In this document: piece after piece, positions 20,295 through 31,661 of the stretch
How the letters are laid out: each line of letters opens with the position of its first letter
Numbering within the stretch: position 1 is the first letter of the stretch
Position numbers and translations under genes: made by a program
Source of the DNA: Synaphobranchus kaupii
Lineage: Eukaryota > Chordata > Actinopteri > Anguilliformes > Synaphobranchidae
Assembly: GCA_029718625.1 (NCBI GenBank)
Contig: CM056397.1
Coordinates: forward strand, 3,992,590-4,056,589
Direction of reading: 5' to 3'
Length of the DNA stretch: 64,000 nt
The notes under the pieces: generated by a model
Database searches by the model: none
What the model was told of the DNA's origin: nothing
Seen by the model: only the letters and a program-made list of their open reading frames with translations

Positions 20295-22059
20295 TGTAGG
20301 GACAATAAGAACTACAAGTCCATACAGTCCACAGGAGGCTCCTCCTCCACGTTGGAAGTGACGTAGGACGTTGTACCAGTTGTGATTTCCGCACTGTAAC
20401 GTGATCCTGCACAGCGGAATGCGCGACTGGCAATAAAGTTTATATGTAGGGGCAACACAGCCAGTTCTACCCAGTTCTTCCCGCAGTTTTCTTCCGGGCC
20501 AGTTGTCCGCTGAACGTGTCTCGTCTCTGGGCCCGTGAGGCCTGGAGCACGCCCGGGGTCCGAGCCCTCGCTCTACAGGAAGCATCGACCGTCCGTGACG
20601 TCGACCCAACCGAGCGAGGCGGGCTCATCTACCCCCGGTTATCGGCCACGGAGGACCGGAGACGAGGCGCAAGGAGGCAACGCGAGCACCCGGTGGTGAA
20701 GAAGAACCACCAAGCGGACCACACAGCCACTTGTCCTGCAGAAAAGCACTGCCAGTGAGTCCCCAAAGAGGCAAGCGGTCTGCAGCAGGATGATGCTGCA
20801 TAGTTCGGGAGAGATAATGCGACCGGTTCCATTATCCCGTAAGAACGACGAAAGAAAGCTGTTCCAGGGACCCAAGATGAGGCGGACGTTTCCCCTATCT
20901 TTCACAACCCCTGCGAACTCGTCACAACAGAATCAGGGCGACCAGATTTCCCCTTTTCACTGTGAGTGTGCGATCCAACGGAGGAACCAATTTAACAGAC
21001 TTTAATTCAAGTAAGGCTGTAACATGGGCAATAGCGTATTAGTTAGCAAAAGAAACATGTTTGTGACTGGATGTATGTAACTGCTATTGAAAGGTTAATG
21101 TGTTCTGTAAAAGTTTTGTGTTACCGTTTTACTTTGGATGGTTTTATGCCATCCACCGCGCTGCGTTAGGTTTAATGCATCCACGCACAGAGCGTATCTT
21201 GCATGCGATCTATCTTTAAACACTAACCAGCCGTAATCCTAACACTGCACGCTGATCTCAACGCACACGCATTTAAGCTTACGGCTATCCCTTATGTGTG
21301 TGGTATGGTTCATGCGCCGCCATTAGCTAGCTCCAGCAAAAGCTAGTTTCAAACCTCCCTCCATCTTAGTTTCTTTGTTCTCATTGAACACGTGTCCGTG
21401 GCAACCCCCACACGTAGGAGAACATGGAAATTCCACACACGCCCAACGCGACACACACACACACACACACACACCCACACACATAGTTTGTTGTACATTA
21501 TAGTAGTGAATCGTGCCTTGCTCTGTTTGGTACTTTGTGTTCAATAAACTATTACATTTATCCAAGATTGCCTGTATTAATGTTGCTCTTGTGTTGAACT
21601 GAATCAGCCAATGCTAATCGCAGGGATTCCCCAAAATGCCTTCACCTTCTAGCTGGATCATTTATATTAATTCGGTATCAACTGAGTACATGATATTGTG
21701 ATTTTGCTAAGACAATTATTAATGTGTAATTTTATTGGTAATTAATTTAATTATTAATTGAAGTTACCCATTTTTAGTTAGTATATTCTCTTTTGAGAAT
21801 AATATATAAATTTTATAAGACTGATTTATAATACAAAACCATGCCACCAGTTGTATAAGGATGGTAGTGGCGTATCGCAGTACATAAGTGACGCCCCGTG
21901 TATAAATAGAGGTATGTCCCCTACATTTTTGGTGCCCCGCGTACGGACTCTGATGATTGAGAGATCATGTTACTGATCATCTTGCTCACTGCTATCAGAC
22001 TCGTACCTGGTCGCTACATTTTGGTGCCTCGTGTATTAATTAAATGAATATTCCCTACA
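20295..22059 (+). repeat. 3' LTR of the nested element
   Basis: This is a direct copy of 16841-18624 with the same TGTAGGGA/TCCCTACA ends. Differences that I see are scattered substitutions and a shorter (AC)n tract (21451-21484), so the insertion is fairly young. ACTG follows at 22060-22063. Confidence 0.85.
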
Positions 22060-22247
22060 ACTGTGACCATTAATAGCCGCATATTCACTGTCAGTTCACG
22101 CAGACAGTCTCCCTGGTGCCGCAGCTGTTCCATCAGTTGAGTCTGCTGCGTCTGCAGAATAGAGACGCGTTCCTCAACATTGCCCCCAGTAGCGCCCTGA
22201 TTAACCAGTGCCTCAGAGATCTCCTGAGATGTCGCTGGACTTTCCAT
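22060..22247 (-). pseudogene. gag: Gypsy A gag, N-terminal part upstream of the insertion
   Basis: The minus-strand frame starts at the ATG at 22247 and reads MESPATSQEISEALVNQ and a coiled-coil-like stretch (VEERVSILQTQQTQLMEQLR). It is then cut by the LTR element at 22059. The start lies only 18 nt after the LTR end (22266), with the proposed primer site in between, which is very short for a Gypsy leader. Confidence 0.8.
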
Positions 22248-22254
22248 TTTAATG

Positions 22255-22264
22255 GCTTGTTGTT
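22255..22264 (-). promoter_or_regulatory. Proposed self-priming site of Gypsy A
   Basis: On the minus strand AACAACAAGC starts 1 nt after the LTR end. It is the exact reverse complement of GCTTGTTGTT at 22841-22832 in the same LTR, which lies 30 nt downstream of the TATA-like box and so at the expected RNA 5' end. Known: Tf1 and sushi-type elements prime with the 5' end of their own RNA. No tRNA-like TGG site is present here. Confidence 0.6.
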
Positions 22265-22265
22265 C

Positions 22266-22990
22266 TGTAAGGTGGTCGAGAACGGAAGACCACAAGCAAC
22301 AGGAGGTTTCTAAAAGCAAGCCCCCGAGGAGGTCGCCACAAAAGCGGAAATACTGGAAATGGGGGAAATACCTCGGAACTAAAAATAGACACGGGTCTAA
22401 TAAGAGGTATGAAACAAAAGAAATAAACCCCGTATTTATAGGGCAAAATAAAACTTTTGACTAGAGTATAGAAAATGAAAATAATGTCTCTCTCACGACA
22501 CAGGAGAGACAATATTTTAAGTAATAGTAAAACTTAAAGCAACCCCAAAATCTGGGCGAGTAAACTAGTACAAATAACCAAAGACTAATAGGAAAATAAA
22601 TCCTCCAGTTAGAACGCGCAGAATGCGGAACTGAGAGGAAATCAAAACAAATGAAGAACGGGAGGTAACGAAAAAAGGACTACGACAAGAGTATTAAGGG
22701 AGCAGACAAGATCCAACGATCTAACCTTAACTCTTATAGTCTAACCGGACTACCTGCTGTGCTTCTTAAAAACAACAAGCAACGCAGAGACCGAATCCTA
22801 TAGCTTACCGGCTTATGTGTAATCGCAAGATAACAACAAGCGCCGGAAAGCGGAAGTGCGTGGTTTAAATACCTGCAGGTAACGAGCGCAGGTGAAACCA
22901 CTGAGTACCTGGATCAAAAGAAACTCCGGCGAGGAAGACAGAGAATCCAATAGATCGCCCTGTCGTCAAAAAAAGAATGAACGTCCACCG
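22266..22990 (-). repeat. 5' LTR of Gypsy A
   Basis: Its 3' end (plus-strand TGTAAGG at 22266) matches the left copy at 13602. A TATA-like TATTTAAA lies at 22871-22864 (minus). The 5' boundary near 22990 is a guess, because no clear terminal dinucleotide or target duplication could be matched. Confidence 0.65.
22864..22871 (-). promoter_or_regulatory. TATA-like box of Gypsy A LTR
   Basis: TATTTAAA on the minus strand; the first base of GCTTGTTGTT follows exactly 30 nt after its first base. Confidence 0.6.
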
Positions 22991-23280
22991 AAAATAGGGA
23001 AAAGCGGACACCCAAAAAGACATGGTATATACCGTTGCTAAGGTTATAATGTACTCTATTGGATAAAAAGCTGACAATTAAACCAGAATGAACTGTAATA
23101 ATAATAATAATAAACTTTATTTGTATAGCACCTTTCATACATAAAATGAAGCCCAAAGTGCTTCACAACAATAAAAACAAAATACAGAAAAGCAATAAAA
23201 GAAAAGACATAAAAGACAATAGAACATTTAAAAGACAATATAAAAACAGATAAAAGGCTACAGTGCATGAATAGATAGCC

Positions 23281-23362
23281 CCGGTTTCTGTACGCTGGTG
23301 TGTCTGTACACTGGTGTCTCTCTGTACACTGGTGTGTCTGTACACTGGTGTCTCTCTGTACA
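23281..23362. repeat. Short tandem repeat in the LINE 3' UTR
   Basis: Alternating 16- and 18-nt units of the type CTGTACACTGGTGTGT and CTGTACACTGGTGTCTCT are repeated about five times. Confidence 0.8.
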
Positions 23363-23477
23363 TAAAACCCAGTAAAAACAGAAGAATAGAAATAAGTAAA
23401 TAAAAGCACTAGTACAAGGTAATAAAAACACTATCAGTAGCCTAAAAGTAACAAATTAAATTTAAAGGCAGAGCAAG

Positions 23478-24780
23478 CTAACTGAAGGCAAGTTTAAATA
23501 AGTGTGTTTTAAGAAGTTTCTTAAAAGTGTTAAGAGTTTCTGCCTCTCTGATATTGCCTGGTAAGGCGTTCCAAAGCCTAGGGGCATAAAAGCTAAAAGC
23601 CGCCTCACTGCTTCTCTTACGGTTTACTTTCGGAATCACTAAGAGAGAAGCAGTGGAGGATCTAAGGGTTCTACTAGGCACATGTTCCTGAACGCAGTCA
23701 CCTAAGTATGTTGGTGCTAAACCTTTTATCGTTTTAAAAACGAGAAGAAGAACCTTAAAATCTATTCTAAAACGCACAGGTAGCCAGTGTAGTGTAAGGA
23801 GTGTGGGGGTAATGTGGTCTCTCTTTTTTTGTGCCAGTCAATACCCTTGCAGCCACGTTCTGAACTAACTAGTTGTTTAATTCTTTTTTGGGGGAGACCA
23901 GAGAAGGCTATTGCAGTAGTCAAGGCAACTTGTGATAAAAGCATGCATAAGCTTTTCTGTGTCTGCTTGTTGGAGGAGAGGTCTGACCTTTGCAACGTTT
24001 CTTAAATGAAAGAAGGCAATTTTAGTAACATTTCTTATATGGGGCTCAAAGGTTAGGTCATTATCTATAATATCGCCTAGATTCTTGGCTTCCTGATTAC
24101 TGCACAGGCCCAGATTCTCTAGGTTTTTTGATATTGCATCTCTTTGAGGTCTTGGTCCAATCAAAATGGCCTCTGTTTTGTCACCGTTGGAGAAAATTCT
24201 GGAACATCCACATTTTTATATCTTTCAGACACTTCTCCAGTGAGCTGAGTGGACTTGTATCACCAGAGAACACAGAAATGTACAATTGTGTGTCATCAGC
24301 ATAGCTGTGGAAATTGACACTATGCTTTCTAATGATGTTACCCAGTGGTAGCATATATAAAGAGAACAGTAAAGGCCCAAGAATAGATCCTTGAGGGACC
24401 CCACACGTAATACTAACCATGTCAGACACAGCGTCTCCTAGTGCAACAACAAATCCTCTCCCAGTAAGGTAAGATTTAAACCACTCTAGTACTGGTCCCG
24501 AAAGACCCACCCAATGTTCCAGACGGTGCATTAAAATGTTGTGATCCACTGTATCAAACGCGGCACTCAAGTCCAGTAAAACTAGAACAGCAACACCACC
24601 ATGGTCAATGGTTACCCGCAGGTCATTTACAACCTTTACCAGGGCAGTCTCTGTGCTATGGTTAGATCGGAAGCCTGATTGGTATTTCTCAAGGGTGTTG
24701 TATCTAATCAGGAATTGATTCAGTTGTCTAAAAACTATTTTTTCAAGGATTTTACTTAAAAAAGGGATGTTGGATATGTA
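23478..24780 (-). pseudogene. L2-type reverse transcriptase, broken into several frames
   Basis: From the right the pieces read LLDLSAAFDTVDHNIL, then ITCGVPQGSILGPLLFSLY and FHSYADDTQLYIS (catalytic YADD, 24570-24181). Next come the thumb-region stretches ITSCLDYCNSLLW and VKVNRKRSSEAAFSFYAPRLWNALP (24164-23478). Stops or shifts separate the frames near 24175 and 23830. Known: this enzyme copies LINE RNA at the target site. This copy is inactive. Confidence 0.85.
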
Positions 24781-24790
24781 ATGAATGAGA

Positions 24791-26344
24791 CAGGCTTACA
24801 GGGCATTACGCGTCGACATTTCAGTGTAATAGCGGTATAAAGTGTTGTATATTTCTCAAACCGATTGTACCAGACAATAAATGACCACTGAATTTTGAAA
24901 AGAACATCATGTGTAAAACCAGTGGTAGGATTCTATATTTATTTCATATTTAGTAGCATATATTGCTAGTAGAATACATGGTAGAATGAGACAGTACTTT
25001 CAGTTTATTTTGCATTTGAGTGAGCAGGGCTTTTCACGCTTTTCTGGCATACGATCAGGCTATTGTTGGGTTTATCTTGTTGCTATGACATTATTCTAAT
25101 TTTATATGATGAATAAATATATTTATGAACTCAAACATAGACGCTATTGTCCACTATGTCACGCATGGGTAGGTATAGACTAGGTGGAGGTTGCTTGTTA
25201 AATGGACTTGCTACGGGGAAATAGTGACACTTAGAAACTCCGCATTTGGCAATAAAGTTAAAACACAGAGTGTGTGATTTCCACTAATAGTTTGGCGACT
25301 GTAGCAATGTCTTAGTTGAGCAAAAAGGTCCCGCCGGCGTCACCTTCTATGCAAAGTTAATTCCCTTTACTCCTTACTCCACATGATCCACCTCTTCAAC
25401 ATGGTAACCACACACTGGGGTATGTTGGAATACTAGGAAAGGATAGAAAGGGGAGGACAGATGGAGAGAAGGGGGTCAATCACAGTCATTGTATCATGAT
25501 GCCAAAACGATAAGATCTGTAAGGTACGCTTCTATCCATGAGACACCCTTGGGCCCTGGAACAAGTCACCTGTTGGTTCCTCAACAGTGTCATTATGGCC
25601 ACTGGACTCACACAACACACGTAACACTTGCTGTAACTACACTAGGGTGCTGAGGTATGTAAATACAAATTAATATGGTCAGAAGTCTAGATAGATCAAG
25701 ATTTAAACATAAAAGTTATATTATCTGTATAAATTAATGAAGTACATACTTAAAAGGATTATGTCATGCGGACCTGGGTTTACATATTGATGAATGAATG
25801 GTTTATTTTTACATCCTGCCATTGTCATGGGTTTCGACCAAGGGGCCAAGACTGGGCTTTCGTTCTGAAGCTCTCTTCCTGGTGCTGTTGCTCACTAGCG
25901 CCACTGCGGTTGGCTCCAGTATAGGTCTTTCCCCATGTAAGTCAATGGCAGCAATGTGGTCAAAATACTCAGTCAATAAATTTTTTACACAAAAAAATGT
26001 AATTGCAATAGGTGCCTTTCCTTCATCTAATGCCTGTGCATGTGCTGATTTTTTTAAATATTGTGTCGTTTGGACAGGGTATTAACATTTGTTCAGGACC
26101 AATCAGAGGGACAGGTTGAGTCCTGGGATCACTGGCATAGATAGGTTCTATATGGTTCTCACTGCCAGGACCAATCAGAGGGACAGGTTGAGTCCTCTTC
26201 GGCTCTACGGAGCAGGCGCAGTTTGTACAAACGGGCGGCGAAAAAGACTTCCGAGCTTCAATTCAGTTTTTACGAGGCCGTGGAAAGGCAATGGGTGACA
26301 TCACTGTGGCTTTGTCCATATTTTTATACAGTCTATGTTTTCAA
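24791..26344. other. Unassigned non-coding sequence
   Basis: About 1.55 kb without a convincing gene. A 32-bp block (from AGGACCAATCAGAGGGACAG) is repeated at about 26096 and 26168. CATATTTTTATACAGTCTATG near 26320 resembles the end of a common fish MITE, but I cannot find its partner. Confidence 0.4.
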
Positions 26345-28021
26345 CGCCTTTTTACCATGCGGTCGTTTTCCTCGGTCGCCACACGTGGGCGCTGTACTTT
26401 TAGTGGAGTTTTGCTCCGCCTCTTCTCTTTCACGGAGTTCTCTCATCAGCGTCTACATGTGTGTGTGGATGCCTGAGAGCTACATAAGCCCCTACTTTCC
26501 TACTTCCAGGGCTTCAATATTATTTTGAATTATTTCGCACTGTTGGGTGTGTGTTTATTTGTACCATTATGTTACTCGCCTGTTCTTACGCTTCTCGTTA
26601 CTAAGGTAGGGCGTTTATTATTTCTGGCTCTTTAGTTACTTAGCTTGTAGAAGTGTGGGACCGCAGATCTCTGCTCTATTCGCCTGTAAAATGTTTCTCT
26701 CTCCTGGGAGATCGGGCGTTTACGCTTTTACTAAGTTACTTAGCTCGTAGAAGTATAGGGTAGCAGTTCTTTGTTCCATTTGCCTTGTTTGGTTTTCTTA
26801 CTGAGAAACCAGGCGTTTGAGCTTCTACTCATTTGCGTGTTACAGTGAGCCGGTTAGTAGCTTCGGTACGTTTGTTCCCTGTTTTGTCTCCTTCTCGTGG
26901 ACTACGTTTCCCCTTTGTTGTGAGTCAGGGTTTTTTATTATACTGAGAGGCAGGGCGTGCTATTTTCTATTAAGCTTGCGTCAGTCTTTTAGCCGGTAAA
27001 TGTCTGGTGCAGATGTCCTGTTCGTCCTATTCGGTACCTGTCTCCGTACATGGGGCTTTGGCGATTTTGTTTGGAACTGTAGTTCTGTTTCGTCCTTCGG
27101 TACATGTCTTCCTATAGGGAGACTGGGTGATGTTGTGGACATGTTTGCGTGTGACTGCGAGTCTCGGAAAATAGCCTTGGAACGTTAGCTCTCTGTTCCT
27201 TTCGCCTCCTCGTTACATTCCCCTTTACTGAGAGGCTAGGGCGTGTATTTTCTACTAAGCTTGCGTTAGTCATTTTGCTAGTAAAGGTATGGGACGGCGG
27301 TTTACCGTCGGCTCGCCGATAAAATGTTTCTCTCTCCTGGGAGATCGGGCGTTTACCCCCTTTATGTTTTCTGCGTGTGACTGCGAGCTTATGGAAGTAG
27401 CCATGGAACGTTGGATCTCTGTTCCCTGTCGCCTTCTCATTACATTCCTGAGACGCAGGGCGTTTATTTTCTACTAATCTTGCGTTAGTCATTTAGCCAG
27501 TAAATGTCTGGTGCAGCTGTCCTGTTCATCCTTTGGTACCTGTCTCCGTACATGGAGCTTTGGTGATTTTGTTCGGAACTGTAGTTCTGTTCGTCCTTTC
27601 GGTACCCTTCTCCTCTAGGGAGTTTGGACGTCTTTGTTGACATATGTGCGTGACTGCGAGTCTATTAAAATAGCCTTGGAACGTTAGATCTCTGTTCCTT
27701 TTGCCTTGTCGTTACCATTTCACATTAGTATTTTGTTTCTTCACTGTTTTGTATACGTTTTGAGTACTCAGTGTTTTTTTTTAGCTCGTTGTGGTTTCCG
27801 AGCTCGAGACACTTTGCTTTCGTATGACGTTCGCCCGGTTATACGGGTCATTTTTAGTTACGCCCCTTTTTTCCTAGTTCCCGTATTTCCCTCCAGTGAG
27901 AGTAGGAACTAGGTTATTTGCGTTTCTTTATATTTCCTTATATACGGGGTCTCTCCGTCTCAGTGGCTTTTAATTAAGCTTAATGAATCCCCTTGCTGCA
28001 TTTGGTCCCTCTAACCTCACA
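26345..28021 (+). repeat. Long solo LTR of a Gypsy-type element, copy 2
   Basis: This is a diverged copy of 6778-8909 in the opposite orientation. The promoter segment (26361-26530), the GATCTCTGCTC/CTCTCTCCTGGGAGATCGGG blocks and the end (GAATCCCCTTGCTGC ... CCTCACA at 28021) all match. The TGTCATGG start is not recognisable, so the left limit is approximate. TACATAAG at 26481 is followed 30 nt later by GCTTCAATATT. No coding sequence is present. The 8-mer GTCATGCC follows the LTR end in both copies. Confidence 0.6.
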
Positions 28022-28690
28022 AGTCATGCCCCCACTACAGCCATGAATAGGTGGCCCATGACATGTATACTTTCTTCATTCATACCACAAGTATATTACA
28101 TGTAGTAGAGACAGGTGTGAGCAATAGGTGCAGCCTTCAATGCACACTATTTTGAGCATCCTATTATTTGATTAATACTTAGGTTTCAAACATCAATTCG
28201 ATTTTATCACTGTCATCAAACCAAAAAAATCATAATAAACGTAACAGGAAAGTCAAATCCATCAACATCATGAAAGTAGTCATGGCTCTATTTTGTAAGA
28301 AAGCTCCAGTAAGAAAGCATCCATATTTGCAATATAATGCTTAACTTACTAAAATGTTTGCAATCTGTTAACTTTTATAGGCTGCTGGAGTAATGTTACT
28401 AAACAAAGATAAATAGGTTGATTGGTATGCAATCATCATTTGATGCCATGTCTAGGCTTTACGGCAACTGTAACGATAATAATTTAGCCTAAATGTAAAA
28501 CATTGCAAATTGAGATGGGAAGTTCTGTGAATTGTTATTAATGTTATTTTCCATTAAAACGCGAACAGGAGGATTCAGTTGTTATACAAGAAAAAGTTTT
28601 ATTATCAAACATGTCATACAACACTCACATCACAAAATATATTAACAACAAACAAAAGCTTTTGGTAGCTGAAGGTTTGTATGTCAAATA
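28022..28690. other. Unassigned AT-rich sequence
   Basis: About 670 bp with no ORF or repeat structure that I can assign. Confidence 0.4.
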
Positions 28691-28707
28691 ATACTGTAGC
28701 TGTTACA

Positions 28708-29735
28708 TTCTCGTGAGGGGACGGGACCCAAGTGCAAGACTCAGAGACGGCTCAGGGGAAAACTCCGCCGGGGAATACATTTAATGGGAACACAGGCATG
28801 ACAGACATGAGGCGTGGCAGGAACAGGGCATGATAGGAACGTCAGGAACTCGGACAGGTCAGGACGGCTCTTGGAGGGGTCAGGAACTTGGACGTGTAAG
28901 ACAGGCAGGAGCCGGACAGGTCAGGAACCAGACGGGAGGGGGGTGTCTGGGCATTAACCAGGCTGACCGGAGACAGTTGGGGAAAGGGACGGAGGCTGGA
29001 CTGGAACCAGACCAGTCCGAAGCTCAACAGGTGAGGGCGACCAAGGTCAGGAACGGACGGGAACAGGTGCCAGCACGGAGGCCACAGGGGAGCCATGGAC
29101 TGTGCGGGGTGCCGCGGACAGGAACAGGTGGAAACAGACGCAGGGGACCGAGGTCAGGGTCAGGCGCTTCAGTCTGGGGGTGCAGGCACTTCAGCCTGGG
29201 GGATCAGGCGCTTCGTCTGGGGGTCAGGAACAGGAGCAGGGGGACCGCAGTAGGCACAGGGGCGTGCGGCCAGGGCCAGGCGTACAGCCTTGGGGTCAGG
29301 CACTCAGACAGGACAGGAACTCAGACGGGTCAGGAACTCAGATGGGTCAGGAACTCAGATGGGTCAGGAGGGAGCCATGGAGGAAGGAGGGAGCCACCGG
29401 GGGAACAGAAGAACAATAACAAGCATGACAAGAACGAGGAACAAACTCACAAGACCAGGGCAAGACGCAACAAGAACATGGCGAGAACACTAAGAGATCA
29501 CAAGACGGTCCGGCCCCGAACACAGAATCGGGGCAGACTAAATACTAACACTGACGAGGACAGAACGAGCAACAGGTGGGGGAAGGCTAACGAGGACACG
29601 AGAGGGAAACACAATGCATGTTCGTGGAATGAGGAACACAAGTGGAAGGAGAAAGGGAAAACACAGGGTGGACTGTGAGATAAACGGAAGACCAGGGACG
29701 GAACACAGGGACCTCACAGTAGCGACCCTAGGGAA
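28708..29735. repeat. G/A-rich interspersed repeat with internal minisatellite
   Basis: The segment is dominated by imperfect repeats such as GTCAGGAACTCAGACGG (28840-29360) and GGCGCTTCAGTCTGGGGGT. A long open frame (28830-29678) exists only because the composition lacks stops, and it has no protein signature. It starts with GTGAGGGGACGGGACCC and ends with GACCTCACAGT, which hints at a non-autonomous element with short inverted ends. I cannot name the family. Confidence 0.45.
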
Positions 29736-30082
29736 TGTGTACTGTTGTTCCACTAAATGTTTCTGTCAGGCCTGTTGTAATATTGCACATGTCTGTGGGG
29801 TCACCTGTCACTCAAACTGCTGACTGCCAAACATGGGAAGTCCGGGGCTGTTTTGGGGGGCCATATGACCTTGTGGTTGTGGGGCGGGGGGGGTGGAGCT
29901 GTCAGTTTGGGTATATAATGTAAGTCCGCCATATTTTGGGGCTTTTTCTTCTGGAGCTATACTGTTACAGGCTCTGTAATTAATTACGGCGTGGGTTACG
30001 GCCTACAGTAGCTTCTGGAATAAACCGTGAATTTGAGATACTATACTGGCTTGTCTGGTCATTATTCAGCTGGAACGTTACA
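29736..30082 (+). repeat. 5' LTR of Gypsy B
   Basis: It starts TGTGTACTG and ends GTTACA. TATATAA at 29912-29918 is the likely promoter and AATAAA near 30019 the polyadenylation signal. It matches 33193-33532 with indels. Confidence 0.8.
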
Positions 30083-30083
30083 C

Positions 30084-30095
30084 TGGTGTCAGAAG
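30084..30095 (+). promoter_or_regulatory. tRNA-type primer binding site of Gypsy B
   Basis: TGGTGTCAGAAG begins 1 nt after the LTR end. This is the usual position and starts with the TGG complementary to CCA. Confidence 0.7.
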
Positions 30096-30099
30096 AAAA

Positions 30100-30896
30100 A
30101 AGAAATAGAAACCGAGATTTTTTTTTGTTTGTTGACTTTATATTGGCCAGCTAAGATTGGCCACGCCCATGTCCATGTTGCCCCCGTTCCAGTGAAGACA
30201 CCGAAATACTCAGGTAAGGCAGACTGGGAAGCCTTCCACGCCCAATTCGAACTGTTAGCTAGTGCAGCAGGCTGGTCGGATGAAAATAAAGCCTTACAGT
30301 TAGCGTTGTGCCTAACGGATGATGCATTAGCTTGTTTGCTACTTCTTAGCTCAGATGAAAAGAGCAAATATGGGGCATTAGTCGGGGCTCCGCGGAGGCG
30401 GTTTGGACAGTGTACACAGCCCGGTCTTCTGCGCTCCGAGCTGGGTAACAGGCGCAGGAAGCCGGGTGAACCCCTCCGTGCATTGGCTAATGACATCGAG
30501 AGCCTAGCTAGGCGGGCATATGCTCACATGCCCCCGTCGGTGCAAGGTGAGCTGGCACGGGAAAAGTTTTTGCAGGCGCTCACTCCAACGGAGCTGCGCA
30601 TCCAGACACAGCTAGCGCACCCCAAAGCTCTACAGAAGGCCCTGGAGCTGGCTTTAGAGAGGGAAATTATTGCTGGAGTTGTGAGGACTGTAGTGGAGAG
30701 CAGCCCCCCTGAGGATAAGCCCACTTGGGCGGCGGAGTTGACTGAACTAATCCGTGCTGTGTCACTGCAGGCACGGTGTGACATGGGCACACACACGCGC
30801 TCCGTAGTCTGCTGGGGGTGTGGCCACGCGGGGCATCGAATCAGGCAGTGCCCCGACTTTGTCAGGGCTCCAGGAAACGGCTCCGGGTCCACATAG
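30100..30896 (+). pseudogene. gag: Gypsy B gag
   Basis: The frame is open from 30027 (inside the LTR) to 30896, but no ATG fits a natural start after the primer site, so the beginning is damaged. It contains VPVKTPKYSGKADWEAFHAQ and LALCLTDDALACLLLL, features of retrotransposon capsids. It ends with one zinc knuckle [14 protein letters not shown]. Pol follows almost at once in another frame. Confidence 0.75.
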
Positions 30897-30899
30897 ACG

Positions 30900-31570
30900 G
30901 GGCAGTGTGGACCCCTGTGTTCCCTTGGCTCGAAAGGAGGCTGCGGACAAAGCACTGTGGGAGATGCAGGGGGCAGGCATCATTGAGCCCTCTGACAGCC
31001 CATGGGCATCGCCTGTTGTGATGGTTCCCAAGAAGGGAGGCAAATGGCGCTTCTGCGTGGATTACAAGGTGGCTGAATGAGGTGATGAGGAAGGACTCCA
31101 CGTGTTGATGAGACATTAGATCTGGTGTCCGGTTCCTCCTGGTTCTCCTCCCTTGATCTCCGGTCCGGCTATTGGCAGGTCCCCCTCTCCCCAGAGGCCA
31201 GGGCTAAAACTGCGTTCTGCACTCGTGGGGGTCTCTGGCAGTTCCCGGGTCCTTAGCTTCGGCCTCTGCAATGCCCCCGCCACATTTGAGAGGTTAATGG
31301 ACAGGGTGCTGGCTGGCCTCCCTTGCCAGGAGTGTGTGGTGTACCTGGACGATCTCCTCGTCCATGGGGGCTCTTTCCAGGAGGACAGTGCAGGCACTCA
31401 GAGAGTGGCCCACCCCCACAGACTAACAGCAGCTAAAGAGTTTCCTGGGCCTGGCCTCCTATTACAGGAGGTTTGTACAGGGATTCTGCTGCACTGCTGC
31501 TCCCCTGTATCACCTACTACAGAAGGACAAAGCCTTCACATGGATAGAGGTGTGTCAGGAGGCTTTTAGC
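30900..31570 (+). pseudogene. pol: Gypsy B reverse transcriptase, no protease seen
   Basis: RT blocks appear in two frames: [25 protein letters not shown] (to 31068), then LSFGLCNAPATFERLMDRVL and VVYLDDLLVHGG (catalytic YLDD at 31342-31353). Stops and shifts break the domain near 31080. The expected protease between gag and RT is missing, since RT begins directly after the knuckle. Confidence 0.8.
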
Positions 31571-31661
31571 TCCCTTCAAGGAGCCCTGACTGAGGCTCTC
31601 GCCCTCGCCCCCCGACCCCAGCCTGCCATTTGTCCTGGACACAGATGCCAGCAATGTTGGC

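Larger units (their letters stand above)
16841..22059 (+). mobile_element. Non-autonomous LTR element (large-LTR, no gag/pol) nested in Gypsy A gag
   Basis: Two direct repeats of about 1.78 kb (16841-18624 and 20295-22059) begin TGTAGGGA and end TCCCTACA. They flank 1.67 kb that contains a primer-site-like TGGTGCCCCGTG at its left and a polypurine tract at its right. A 4-bp target duplication (ACTG) brackets the element, and it splits the gag frame of Gypsy A. I find no protease, RT or integrase motif. It must therefore have moved with proteins of another element (LARD-type structure). Confidence 0.85.
13602..22990 (-). mobile_element. Gypsy A retrotransposon (sushi-like), integrase deleted, split by another LTR element
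   Basis: Minus-strand order is 5' LTR (about 22990-22266), primer site, gag start at 22247, then a 5.2-kb insertion (22059-16841), rest of gag, knuckle, protease, RT, RNase H, a short piece before integrase, and a 3' LTR fragment (13820-13602). The 3' LTR lacks its first half and integrase is gone, so one deletion removed both. LTR ends are TG(TAAGG) on the plus strand at both copies. Frames are broken in several places. The outer limit of the 5' LTR could not be fixed. Confidence 0.8.
23097..24790 (-). mobile_element. L2-type LINE, 5' truncated
   Basis: The minus-strand RT fragments run from about 24790 to 23478. A 3' UTR follows and ends with the typical GTGCTATACAAATAAAGTTT and an (ATT)n tail at 23097-23115. 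This arrangement matches CR1/L2-clade LINEs of fish. The 5' part with the endonuclease is missing. Confidence 0.8.

Noticed and set aside
13602..22990. Reading Gypsy A and the inner LTR element as one retrotransposon with very long LTRs
   Set aside because: The inner LTRs have their own ends and ACTG duplication, run on the other strand, and interrupt the gag frame.
23055..23409. Minus-strand ORF with Cys/Thr/Gln repeats
   Set aside because: It comes from the short tandem repeat in the LINE 3' UTR.
28830..29678. Plus-strand ORF of 282 codons
   Set aside because: Made of Gly/Arg/Gln repeats from a minisatellite; open only because of base composition.
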